From: CAZGTQ01 sp964528575
GTDB taxonomy: Bacteria; Planctomycetota; UBA1135; GCA-002686595
Assembly: GCA_964528575.1 (NCBI GenBank)
Contig: CAZGTQ010000225.1
Span: forward strand, 1-42,927
Length of the DNA: 42,927 bases
Direction: 5' to 3'
Shown here piece after piece: positions 1-12,004 of the stretch. Each line of letters opens with the position of its first letter. Within the stretch, counting starts at the first letter, position 1. Under the pieces are notes generated by a model that saw only the letters and a program-made list of their open reading frames with translations, was not told where the DNA came from and made no database searches. The translations under genes and the position numbers were made by a program.

Positions 1-30
1 GACCTCAGCGATCTCGGAGGAACCTGCTCA

Positions 31-228
31 ATGAAAGAGTTCTCTCGCTGTCCGAATTGCTCAGCTATGCCTGGGACCTTTCCCCGCGTTCCGCTAGCCA
101 TATTCCAGTGTCCGCACTGCAACGGACTCTCTTGTGTGAGGTGCATAGAGAGTAAGGGGTGGGACGGCAACTTTTGTCCTCACTGCGCCCAGAAGGTCGT
201 GTACCCACAAATTGGCATCGTGCGGTAG
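31..228 (+). CDS. small zinc-ribbon-like protein (65 aa)
   Basis: The protein has four CxxC pairs (CPNC at residues 8-11, CPHC at 28-31, CVRC at 36-39, CPHC at 49-52). This is the pattern of one or two treble-clef or zinc-ribbon knuckles binding one or two zinc ions. It has no signal peptide or membrane segment, so it should be cytoplasmic. The ATG at 31 is preceded by a strong GGAGG (16-20) with 10-base spacing, which fixes the start. Codon use is less GC-rich than in most of the window, as in the DUF262 gene 1.1 kb downstream, so this strip may be horizontally acquired. I do not recognise a named family. Such miniature zinc ribbons may act as nucleic-acid or protein adaptors, but nothing here decides the role. 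Confidence 0.7.
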   Translation: MKEFSRCPNCSAMPGTFPRVPLAIFQCPHCNGLSCVRCIESKGWDGNFCPHCAQKVVYPQIGIVR

Positions 229-391
229 GTTCTGAATTGGCTGGAGACCGGGCAGTCTGTCCGGAAGGGTCTTCCGGGTTGCGCTAGGTACATACTTCTG
301 AAATCGTTTCCGGACGGGCGGCGGGCCGCGGGCGGGGGGCTCCCAGTGCACGTCGGGTCGCAACGTCGCGGAACGGTCCTATGCTGAGGAC

Positions 392-1138
392 GTGGCCGCC
401 TCCGCCACCACGATCCCTCGCGCCGTGCTCCTCGGCCTCCTCGTCGCGTGCTCGAGCTCCGAGGAACCGAGCGTGCGGACCGCGGACCCCGCCGCCGTCG
501 CCGAGCGCGCCGGCGAGCGGCGCGCGCTCGTCGAGACGCACCTGCGGCCGCGCGGCATCGAGGATCCGCTCGTGCTCGCGGCGATGAACGCGGCCCCGCG
601 TCACCGGTTCGTGCCGGACGACCTCGCGCGCTACGCGTACGACGACCGGGCGTTGCCGATCGGCCACGAGCAGACGATCTCGCAGCCGTACGTCGTCGCG
701 TTCATGACGCAGGCGGCGGAGCTCGAGCCCGGCGACAAGGTGCTCGAGATCGGCACGGGCTCGGGGTACCAGGCCGCGGTGCTCGCGGAGATCGTCGGCG
801 AGCTGTGGACGATCGAGATCGTCGAGCCGCTCGCGGAGCGCGCGCGCGCCGCGCTCGTGGCGGCGGGCTACGAGCGCGTCCACGTGCGCGCGGGCGACGG
901 CTACCGCGGCTGGCCGTCCGAGGCGCCGTTCGACGCGATCCTCGTAACCGCGGCGCCCGACCACGTGCCGCAACCGCTGCTCGATCAGCTCGCCGAGGGC
1001 GGCCGCCTCGTCCTGCCGGTCGGCGACGCGTTCCAGACGATCGTCCGCATCCGCCGCACGCCCGCCGGCGACGAGCGCGAAGAGCTGCTCCCCGTCCGGT
1101 TCGTCCCGATGACGGGCGAAGCGCGCGAGCGGCGGTAG
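392..1138 (+). CDS. protein-L-isoaspartate O-methyltransferase, predicted lipoprotein
   Basis: This is a PCMT-family methyltransferase, which methylates L-isoaspartyl residues in damaged proteins using S-adenosylmethionine. The substrate-loop motif ISQPYVVAFMTQ lies near residue 95. The SAM-binding motif I LEIGTGSGYQ is near 114-124, followed by the acidic strand GDGYRGW, the FDAILVTAA strand, GGRLVLPVG and the family C-terminal VRFVPMTG. The 248 aa exceed the usual roughly 210 because of an N-terminal leader, RAVLLGLLVAC, whose last four residues (LVAC) form a lipobox with Cys20. A lipid-anchored periplasmic or outer-membrane location is therefore predicted. The start is GTG at 392; an overlapping ATG at 381 opens another frame and does not give this protein. 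Family assignment is secure. Export is inferred from the leader and is odd, because SAM is cytoplasmic. Confidence 0.9.
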   Translation: MAASATTIPRAVLLGLLVACSSSEEPSVRTADPAAVAERAGERRALVETHLRPRGIEDPLVLAAMNAAPRHRFVPDDLARYAYDDRALPIGHEQTISQPYVVAFMTQAAELEPGDKVLEIGTGSGYQAAVLAEIVGELWTIEIVEPLAERARAALVAAGYERVHVRAGDGYRGWPSEAPFDAILVTAAPDHVPQPLLDQLAEGGRLVLPVGDAFQTIVRIRRTPAGDEREELLPVRFVPMTGEARERR

Positions 1139-1348
1139 GGCAAAGCCGGCGCCCCGACACGAGACTCGCCAGCCGCGGCAGACTCAGAGACCACGCTGTT
1201 CCAACGGGCGGGGCTGCTGGGCCTGGTCTGCGGCACGCACCTCGAGTCCGCAATCGCTCCTTGTTCGGCAGCAGCACTCCGAGCAAGATGACGGCGCGTT
1301 AGCTCAGCAGCTCGCACAGCACGGCCGACTACTCATTGGAGCTTGGCA

Positions 1349-3457
1349 ATGAAGGCTACCGAAACACTACTCGCCAACCTTCTGAAAGGGCCGCGGCAGT
1401 TCCTGATCCCGATTTACCAGCGCCGGTACAGCTGGGACGAGGAACAATGCAGGCAGCTATGGGAGGATGTGCTGCGTGTTGCGAACGACGAGTACCCCGC
1501 ACATTTCGTCGGCTCCGTCGTCTACGTCGAGCACGGGCTTTATCAGGCGACGGCCGTTCCCCAACTGCTTGTGATCGACGGGCAACAGCGACTGACCACG
1601 TTCACCCTGATGGTTGAGGCCATCGCTCGGGCGATCGGCGACGGCGAACCCACGCAAACCACTGAGATCACCGCACGGAAGCTCAGGAACTACTTCCTAT
1701 TCAACCCCGAGGAGGACGGCGATCTGCGCTACAAGCTCCAATTGTCAGAGGCCGACGCTCAGACCCTGCGGGCTATCCTTGACCAGAAGCCTTTCCCGGA
1801 AGTTCCGGCAAACCGGCTCGTCGACAACTTCGCCCTGTTTCAGCACTTTATCGCGGAAGCTGCAGTCGCTCCCGAGGTCATCTACCGCGGTCTATCCAAG
1901 CTGATGGTGGTGGACGTGTCGCTCGATCGTGATCACGACAACCCTCAGCTCATCTTCGAGAGCCTGAATTCGACGGGCCTGGATCTGTCACAGTCCGATC
2001 TGATCCGCAATTTCGTGCTCATGGGGCTCGAGCCGATCGAGCAAACCGAGTTGTACAAGGACTATTGGCGCCCCATGGAGCGCACACTTGCCCACGCTAC
2101 GCGCGGAAACGAGTTCGACCGCTTTCTACGAGCATGGCTCAGCCTTCGTCTGGGGGAAGTGCCGAAGCTTCAAAGGGGCTACGAGAATTTCAAGCGTTAC
2201 CGGGTGATGAATTTGAAGCGGCCGATCGCCGCGATAGTTGCTGACATGCACCGGTGCGCCAACAACTACGCTGCGATCGCGCTCGGCCGGGAGCTGCATC
2301 CCCAGCTTGCGCACGCCTTTCGTGGTCTCCACGACCTCAAGGTTGATGCGCCGATGCCGTTCTTGCTGCATGCTTATGCCCTGTGGCAGGACGGCGTACT
2401 CTCCGAACAGGACATGATTGAAGTTGCGAGGCTGATGGAGAGCTGGGTTTTTCGTCGCGCCGTCTGCGACATTCCGAGCAACGTGCTCAGCCGCACATTT
2501 GCCCGTCTGCCGGAGCAGCTCGACGATGAGATGCTGCTGGAAAGCCTCTCGGCCTACCTGGCTTCTCGGAGCAAAAGGCAGCGATTTCCGAGTGACGAGG
2601 AGTTTCGTGCGGCACTCGAGACGAGAAACCTCTACGAGTTCAAGCATCGGCAATATTTCCTTTCTCGACTCGAGAATTACGAGCGCAAGGAGCAGGTGGT
2701 CATCGGCGAGTTCACGGTGGAGCATGTACTGCCGCAAAACGAGAACCTATTACCAGAGTGGCGAGAGGTGTTGGGGCCAGAGTGGCGTGCCGTCCAGGAG
2801 AAGTGGCTCCACACGTTGGGGAACTTGACGCTGACTGGTTACAACCCGGAGATGAGCGACCGTTCCTTCGCTGAGAAGAGGGACATGGAGGGCGGCTTTC
2901 GCGAGAGCCCAATTCGGCTGAACCGGATGCTCGCCAAGCGCGATTCATGGGATGCTGCCGCCATCGAGGAGCGGGGGCGGGAGTTGTCGAAAAAGGCGCT
3001 TGCGATTTGGTCTCTCCCGCGCCCGTCGAGTGAGTTGCTGAACCAGTACCGTAGCGAGTCCGGGCGAAAGAGGCGCACGCCGTGGACGAGCGTCGACCAC
3101 CTGCGCATGACCGAGGCGACCAAGGAGCTTTACGATGCGCTGGTCGGCGGCGCAGGAGCGGCCGGCTTCGTCCCTACGATCCGACGGCAGTGGATCGGTG
3201 TCGGCGAGCCGGGTCGTGGGAAGCCTTTCCCCATAATTGTGCGCCCGCGTAGAGGTTGGCTGCTCGTGTGTCTCAGGGTGCCGTTCGACGATTTGCAGGC
3301 ACCGCCGACGTGCGCTTATTCACACGAAACGAAGACGGGCTCGCAAAAGACGCGCGCGAAGCTTCATACGCTGTCTCACGTGGCGGATTGTCTGGCCCTC
3401 CTCCCTCACGTCGCTCGCGTGAATGGGGGCGCTGAATCGCACCTCGATGGAGGATGA
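1349..3457 (+). CDS. DUF262/DUF1524 (GmrSD-like) predicted defence nuclease
   Basis: This is a 702-aa single-chain protein of the GmrS/GmrD type. Known family members include type IV restriction enzymes that cleave modified phage DNA, powered by nucleotide hydrolysis in DUF262. The N-terminal DUF262 domain shows IPIYQRRYSW (20-29), the signature DGQQR (77-81) and a later ESLNSTG..L...DLIRNF segment. The DUF1524 HNH-like nuclease shows EHVLPQN near residue 457 and LGNLTLTGYNP near 490. The last roughly 120 residues (from TKELYDAL) look like a DUF5655-type domain. The ORF can be extended to a TTG at 1343, but ATG 1349 is better placed behind GGAG at 1338-1341. GC is clearly lower than in its neighbours and no methyltransferase or partner gene is adjacent, so it is probably a transferred stand-alone defence gene. 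A REP-like hairpin begins 13 bases after its stop. Confidence 0.88.
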   Translation: MKATETLLANLLKGPRQFLIPIYQRRYSWDEEQCRQLWEDVLRVANDEYPAHFVGSVVYVEHGLYQATAVPQLLVIDGQQRLTTFTLMVEAIARAIGDGEPTQTTEITARKLRNYFLFNPEEDGDLRYKLQLSEADAQTLRAILDQKPFPEVPANRLVDNFALFQHFIAEAAVAPEVIYRGLSKLMVVDVSLDRDHDNPQLIFESLNSTGLDLSQSDLIRNFVLMGLEPIEQTELYKDYWRPMERTLAHATRGNEFDRFLRAWLSLRLGEVPKLQRGYENFKRYRVMNLKRPIAAIVADMHRCANNYAAIALGRELHPQLAHAFRGLHDLKVDAPMPFLLHAYALWQDGVLSEQDMIEVARLMESWVFRRAVCDIPSNVLSRTFARLPEQLDDEMLLESLSAYLASRSKRQRFPSDEEFRAALETRNLYEFKHRQYFLSRLENYERKEQVVIGEFTVEHVLPQNENLLPEWREVLGPEWRAVQEKWLHTLGNLTLTGYNPEMSDRSFAEKRDMEGGFRESPIRLNRMLAKRDSWDAAAIEERGRELSKKALAIWSLPRPSSELLNQYRSESGRKRRTPWTSVDHLRMTEATKELYDALVGGAGAAGFVPTIRRQWIGVGEPGRGKPFPIIVRPRRGWLLVCLRVPFDDLQAPPTCAYSHETKTGSQKTRAKLHTLSHVADCLALLPHVARVNGGAESHLDGG

Positions 3458-3470
3458 AGAGGTTGCATAC

Positions 3471-3507
3471 CATTCGTGAGCCCCTTCGACGGCAGGCTCG
3501 GCGAATG
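3471..3507. repeat. REP-like hairpin downstream of the DUF262 gene
   Basis: The left arm CATTCGTGAGCC (3471-3482) pairs with the right arm GGCTCGGCGAATG (3495-3507). This gives an 11-bp stem with a small internal mismatch and the loop CCTTCGACGGCA. The CCTTCGAC..GGCTC..CGAA pattern resembles dispersed extragenic palindromes common in high-GC bacteria. There is no U-tract, so it may serve as an RNA-stabilising or Rho-assisted 3' end, or simply be a mobile REP-like unit. Confidence 0.55.
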
Positions 3508-3679
3508 GCTCGCAACGCGCGCTGTTCGTTCAGCCGCCGGGCGGCCCGTCGCCCGGTCGGACGAGGGAGCACTCCCGCTTGTGTCTGCGGGCACCGCGGC
3601 TCGTTCGGCGTCCAGCGGGGCGAAGTCGTGTGAGATGAAAGGTCGGGGCTCGCGGCCGCCCCGGCGAGGATCGATCAGC

Positions 3680-3711
3680 GAGCGCCCGAGCGCCCGAGCG
3701 CCCGAGCGCCT
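3680..3711. repeat. 8-bp tandem repeat GAGCGCCC, four copies
   Basis: GAGCGCCC occurs at 3680-3687, 3688-3695 and 3696-3703, with a fourth copy at 3704-3711 that differs in its last base. It lies in the gene-free stretch, and its length could vary by slipped-strand replication. No function is evident. Confidence 0.85.
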
Positions 3712-3972
3712 ACGCCGTGGCCTGGACCAGGATCTCCGGATCTCCCGAGGTCAGAGCCACACCCTCGGCGGCGGCGCCGGACCCGGGACAAGTCGGGCTC
3801 GTCGAGCAGCGCGGCAGTCCGGCGTTGCCGCCGAAGGTACGGGCCCGTAGCGCGCGCTCGAGGCTGAGGGCGTGTGGGCGTTGACCACCAGCCGCAGCTG
3901 TCCTGTCGCGCGCGAAGCGCCCGGCGAGAGACGCGGGACCTGCCGGCATGGAAGTTGCTTCGCGCGAGAACC

Positions 3973-4401
3973 ATGGCGACGGAGCGAGCGGGCGCAGCGA
4001 CCCAGCCCACGGGGGCGGCGTCGCCAGCGGCCCGAGGCGAGCGGGAGCTCGAGGACGAGGCCGCGCTCGCGGGGTTGCGGCGGTATGCCCGGTTGCTCGA
4101 TGCGTCGGTCGGGATCCCCGGGACCAGCATCCGGATGGGCGTCGACTCGATCGTGGGCCTGATCCCCGGCGTCGGCGACGCGATCGGGTTCGGGCTGTCG
4201 CTCTGGATCGTCTACCGCGCGCGGCAGCTCGGCGCCTCCCGCCGCGTGCTCGCGCGCATGTTGTCGAACGTCGGTTTCGAGACGCTGGTCGGCACCGTGC
4301 CGCTCGTCGGAGACGCGTTCGACGTGTGGTTCCACGCGAACCGGCGCAACGTGGAGCTCCTGGAGAAGCACATTTCCGAAAGCGGCTTTCGAAGGCGGTA
4401 G
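3973..4401 (+). CDS. DUF4112 domain membrane protein
   Basis: This 142-aa protein matches the DUF4112 family from about residue 38 onward. It has a LLDASVGIPGT entry motif and two similar hydrophobic hairpins each containing a glycine-rich turn, GLIPGVGDAIG and GTVPLVGDAFD, followed by a charged tail (FHANRRNVELLEKH). These features fit a small integral membrane protein of unknown function. The first 37 residues are Ala/Thr/Glu-rich and probably disordered. The frame is open back to 3874, but that extension is Arg-rich and unlike the family. ATG 3973 was chosen on this basis and its ribosome-binding site is weak. The gene ends 45 bp before the CheB-CheR fusion and may be co-transcribed with it. 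Confidence 0.82.
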   Translation: MATERAGAATQPTGAASPAARGERELEDEAALAGLRRYARLLDASVGIPGTSIRMGVDSIVGLIPGVGDAIGFGLSLWIVYRARQLGASRRVLARMLSNVGFETLVGTVPLVGDAFDVWFHANRRNVELLEKHISESGFRRR

Positions 4402-4446
4402 CAAGTTCGACCGCTCGCCCTCCGCACAGGGCCCCCCCGAGCACCG

Positions 4447-8934
<4,488 letters not shown>

Positions 8935-8973
8935 GCGCGAGCGCCGCGCCGGACCAGCCGCTACGATCTCGGC

Positions 8974-9864
8974 GTGCTCGCCGCCACCTCGCTGCGCAAG
9001 CGCTACGGCGCGCTCGTCGCCGTCGACGACGTGTCGTTCGAGATCGAGCGCGGCGAGGCGTTCGGATTGCTCGGGCCGAACGGAGCCGGGAAGACGACGA
9101 CGATCCACATGCTCGTCGGCGTGCTCGCGCCCGATTCGGGCGAGGTCGTGGTCGACGGGGAGCGCGATCCGTCGCGGCCCGAGGTGCGGCGGCGCATCGG
9201 CGTCGTGCCGCAGAGTCTCGCGATCTACGAGGAGCTGAGCGGCGAGGAGAACCTCGCGCTGTTCGGCCGGCTCTACGGGCTGCGCGGCGCGATCCTGCGC
9301 GAGCGCGTGCTGTGGGCGCTCGAGCTCGCGGGGCTCGCGGACCGGCGCAAGGATCGCGCGGCGACGTACTCGGGCGGCATGAAGCGGCGGCTCAATCTCG
9401 CCTGCGGGCTCGTGCACGATCCGGCGATCCTGATCTGCGACGAGCCGACCGTCGGCGTCGATCCGCAGTCGCGCAACCACCTGTTCGAGTCGATCGAGCG
9501 GCTGCGCGCCGCGGGGACGACGCTCCTGTACACGACGCACTACATGGAGGAAGCGCAGCGCCTGTGCGACCGCGTCGCGATCATGGACCACGGGCGCATC
9601 CTCGCCGTCGACAGCGTCGACGCGCTGATCCGCGACCACGGCGGCCGCTCGGTCGTGCGCGCCGAGCTCGGCTCGCCGCCGCCCGCCGGCGCCGTCGTGC
9701 CGGGCACGCTCGAAGGGACGAGCCTGCGCGTCGACACCGACCGGCCGTTCGAGCTCGTCGCGAGCCTCGGACGCAGCCTCGACGTCGTCGAGCTGCGCGT
9801 CGAGCGGCCCGACCTCGAGCGCGTGTTCCTCCAGCTCACCGGACGCAGGCTGCGCGACGAATGA
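8974..9864 (+). CDS. ABC transporter ATP-binding protein
   Basis: This 296-aa cytoplasmic ATPase powers the ABC-2 permease encoded immediately downstream. All family motifs are present: Walker A GPNGAGKTT (34-42), Q-loop VVPQS, signature YSGGMKRR, Walker B ILICDEP followed by the D-loop region, and switch His in TTHYMEEA. The C-terminal roughly 80 residues (SVVRAEL onward) form the accessory region typical of DrrA/NatA/CcmA-type exporters. The start is GTG at 8974 with no clear Shine-Dalgarno; the preceding gene ends 39 bp upstream. The stop overlaps the permease start as ATGA, which implies translational coupling. The substrate cannot be read from the sequence; drug, lipid or sodium export are the family possibilities. 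Confidence 0.93.
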   Translation: MLAATSLRKRYGALVAVDDVSFEIERGEAFGLLGPNGAGKTTTIHMLVGVLAPDSGEVVVDGERDPSRPEVRRRIGVVPQSLAIYEELSGEENLALFGRLYGLRGAILRERVLWALELAGLADRRKDRAATYSGGMKRRLNLACGLVHDPAILICDEPTVGVDPQSRNHLFESIERLRAAGTTLLYTTHYMEEAQRLCDRVAIMDHGRILAVDSVDALIRDHGGRSVVRAELGSPPPAGAVVPGTLEGTSLRVDTDRPFELVASLGRSLDVVELRVERPDLERVFLQLTGRRLRDE

Positions 9865-11204
9865 GCGTCGTCCTCGCGCTCGCCGGCAAGGAGCTCCTGC
9901 TGCTCGTGCGGGACCGCTGGGCCCTGTTCTGGATCCTCGCGTTCCCGCTGATGTTCGCGCTGTTCTTCGGCTCGATCTTCGGCGGCGGCGGCGGAGGCGA
10001 GAGCGCGGCCCTGTCGCTCGCGATCGTCGACGAGGACGGCGGCGACGCGGCGCGCGCGCTCGCGGCGAAGCTCGCCGACCACGAGTCGCTCGCGGTCGCG
10101 CGCACGGACGCGGACGAGGTCGCGGCCGAGGACGAGGACGAGGTCGCGGCCGTCGACCTGGCGAGCGCGCGCGAAGCGGTGCAGAAGGGGCGCACCGCCG
10201 CGTACCTGCGCATCCCGGCGGGTTGGGGCGACGAGCCGTGGGCGCTGTTCGGAGCCGGCGGCGGCGAAGCGCCCGTGCTCGAGATCGGCATCGATCCGCG
10301 GCGCGCGGCGGAGGCGGGCTTCCTGCAGGGCGTCCTGATGCAGGCGGTGTTCGGCACGCTGCAGGAGCGTTTCGCGAGCCCCGCGCTCCTGCTCGGCGAC
10401 CTCGCGGTCGCGCGCGCGGACGTCGAGAGCGCCGCGGACCTCGACGCGGGGCAGAAGGGCGTGCTCCTCGCGTTCTTCGGCGCGCTCGAGTCGCTCGCGG
10501 GCGAGGTCGAGCTCGCGCCGCTCGGCGGGAGCGGCGGGAACGGCGACGGCGGGTTCCAGCCGTTCGAGGTCGTCGACGTCACTCGGGAGCGCGACGACGG
10601 CGACCCGCGCAGCGCGTTCGACATCACGTTGCCGCAGGCGATCGTGTGGGGACTGATGAGCGTGGCGCTGACGTTCGCGATCACGCTCGTGCGCGAGCGC
10701 ACCGCCGGCACGCTCCTGCGCCTGCGCATGGCGCCGATCGGCCACGTGCAGCTCCTGGCGGGCAAGGCGCTCGGCTGCTTCGCCGCGTGCATGGCGACGA
10801 TGGTGTCGCTCGTCCTCGTCGCGGCGGTCGCGCTCGGCGTGCGCTTCGACAGCGTGCCACTGCTCGCGCTCGCGATGGTGTGCACCGCGGTGTGCTTCAC
10901 CGGGCTGATGATGACGATCTCGGTGCTCGGCAAGACCGAGAGCGCGGTCGCGGGCTCGTCGTGGGGGCTGATGATGCCGCTCGTCATGATCGGCGGCGGG
11001 ATGATCCCGCTGATCGCGATGCCGGGCTGGTTGCGCACCGCGAGCCACGCGAGCCCGTTCAAGTGGGCGATCACCGCGGTCGAGGGCGCCGTGTGGCGCG
11101 GGTTCGAGCTCGCCGACATGCTCCTGCCGTGCGCGATCCTCGTCGGTTGCGGCGCGCTGTTCTTCGCGATCGGCGTCGCGGTCTACCGCCGCGCGGTCGC
11201 GTGA
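9861..11204 (+). CDS. ABC-2 type permease
   Basis: This 447-aa membrane partner of the preceding ATPase has one N-terminal transmembrane helix (about 20-40, ending in a hexaglycine stretch). A roughly 200-residue extracytoplasmic domain follows, then five or six helices from about 255 to the end. The conserved cytoplasmic ERTAGTLLRLRMAPI segment (the permease-side coupling element of ABC-2 exporters) lies near residue 285. The ATG at 9861 overlaps the ATPase TGA. The TGA at 11202-11204 in turn overlaps a GTG that starts the ZIP gene. A small imperfect duplication (GACGAGGTCGCGGCC at 10113-10127 and 10137-10151) lengthens an acidic loop in the extracytoplasmic domain. The architecture resembles the YhgE/YbhR branch. 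The substrate is unknown. Confidence 0.88.
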   Translation: MSVVLALAGKELLLLVRDRWALFWILAFPLMFALFFGSIFGGGGGGESAALSLAIVDEDGGDAARALAAKLADHESLAVARTDADEVAAEDEDEVAAVDLASAREAVQKGRTAAYLRIPAGWGDEPWALFGAGGGEAPVLEIGIDPRRAAEAGFLQGVLMQAVFGTLQERFASPALLLGDLAVARADVESAADLDAGQKGVLLAFFGALESLAGEVELAPLGGSGGNGDGGFQPFEVVDVTRERDDGDPRSAFDITLPQAIVWGLMSVALTFAITLVRERTAGTLLRLRMAPIGHVQLLAGKALGCFAACMATMVSLVLVAAVALGVRFDSVPLLALAMVCTAVCFTGLMMTISVLGKTESAVAGSSWGLMMPLVMIGGGMIPLIAMPGWLRTASHASPFKWAITAVEGAVWRGFELADMLLPCAILVGCGALFFAIGVAVYRRAVA

Positions 11205-11983
11205 GCGCCGACTCGTCGCCCGCGACCGCCGCGCTCGTCGCCAGCGTCATCGCCGGTTTCTCGACGCTCGTCGGAGCCGCGCCCGCGTTGTTCCTGCCAG
11301 GGCTCGGCCGGCTCGCGACGTCGCTCCTGCTCGCGTTCGGCGCGGGCGTGATGCTCGCGGCGACGGCGTTCTCGCTGATCGCGCCGGCGCTCGAGATGCA
11401 CGCGAGCCTGGGGCTGCCGGCGCACCCGCTCGCGAGCGCGTGCGGCGGCGTCGTCGCGGGCGCCGCGCTCGTCTGGCTCGGCGACCGCTGGATTCCGCAC
11501 GAGCACTTCATCAAGGGCCGCGAGGGGGTCGACGCGCGCTCGGTGAAGCGCGCGTGGCTCTTCGTCGCCGCGATCGCGCTGCACAACCTGCCCGAGGGGC
11601 TGGCGGTGGGAGCGGCGTTCGGCGGGCCGGACGAGAGCACGGGCGTCGTGATCGCGACCGGCATCGTGCTGCAGAACCTGCCCGAGGGGCTGGTCGCGGC
11701 GGTCTCGCTCCTGGCGGTCGGCTACCGGCGCACCACGGCGGTCGGCATCGCGGGGCTCACGGGCCTGTTCGAGACGCTCGGCGGCGTCGTCGGCATCGCG
11801 ACGTTCACGCTCGTGCGCCCGCTCGTCCCGTTCGTGCTCGCGCTCGCGGGCGGCGCGATGCTCTACGTCGTCGTCCAGGAAGTCATCCCCGAAGCGTACC
11901 GGCGCGGCGTCGAGCGGCCGGCGACGTGGGGTTTCATCGCCGGCTTCCTCGTGATGTTGAGCCTCGATCAGCTCCTGGGCTGA
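11201..11983 (+). CDS. ZIP family divalent metal transporter (GufA-like)
   Basis: This 260-aa polytopic inner-membrane protein belongs to the ZIP family, which imports Zn2+, Fe2+ or related metals. The metal-site helices read ALHNLPEGLAVGAAFG (about 126-141) and LQNLPEGLVAAV (about 157-168), the HNxPEG/QNxPEG pair of GufA-type members. The C-terminal helix includes VVVQEVIPEA, matching the family TM6 E..xPE pattern. The start is taken as GTG 11201, overlapping the permease stop as GTGA. The frame is open far upstream, but only from this point does the protein resemble ZIP. The coupling suggests the ABC exporter and the metal importer are made together. It converges with the beta-helix gene 21 bp downstream. 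Confidence 0.87.
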   Translation: MSADSSPATAALVASVIAGFSTLVGAAPALFLPGLGRLATSLLLAFGAGVMLAATAFSLIAPALEMHASLGLPAHPLASACGGVVAGAALVWLGDRWIPHEHFIKGREGVDARSVKRAWLFVAAIALHNLPEGLAVGAAFGGPDESTGVVIATGIVLQNLPEGLVAAVSLLAVGYRRTTAVGIAGLTGLFETLGGVVGIATFTLVRPLVPFVLALAGGAMLYVVVQEVIPEAYRRGVERPATWGFIAGFLVMLSLDQLLG

Positions 11984-12004
11984 CGCTCGGACGACGGCTG
12001 GCGT

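Larger units (their letters stand above)
3458..3972. other. gene-free stretch, 515 bp, with hairpin and tandem repeat
   Basis: No convincing gene lies between the DUF262 stop and the DUF4112 start. The stretch holds a REP-like hairpin (3471-3507) and a four-copy 8-bp tandem repeat (3680-3711). On the minus strand around 3713-3763 one frame reads GVALTSGDPEILVQATA, which loosely recalls the end of a PIN-domain toxin (T-S-D-P motif). The frame breaks up upstream, so at most it is a decayed remnant. Reading frames elsewhere in the stretch look like GC-driven noise. Confidence 0.5.

Noticed and set aside
1291..1310. TAGCTCAGC string resembling the D-arm of a tRNA
   Set aside because: No acceptor stem, anticodon arm or T-arm (GTTCGA) follows at the right spacing, so it is a chance match.
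10113..10151. Duplicated GACGAGGTCGCGGCC in the permease gene
   Set aside because: This is a minor in-frame acidic-loop duplication with no sign of a regulatory or mobile origin. It is noted only in the gene entry.
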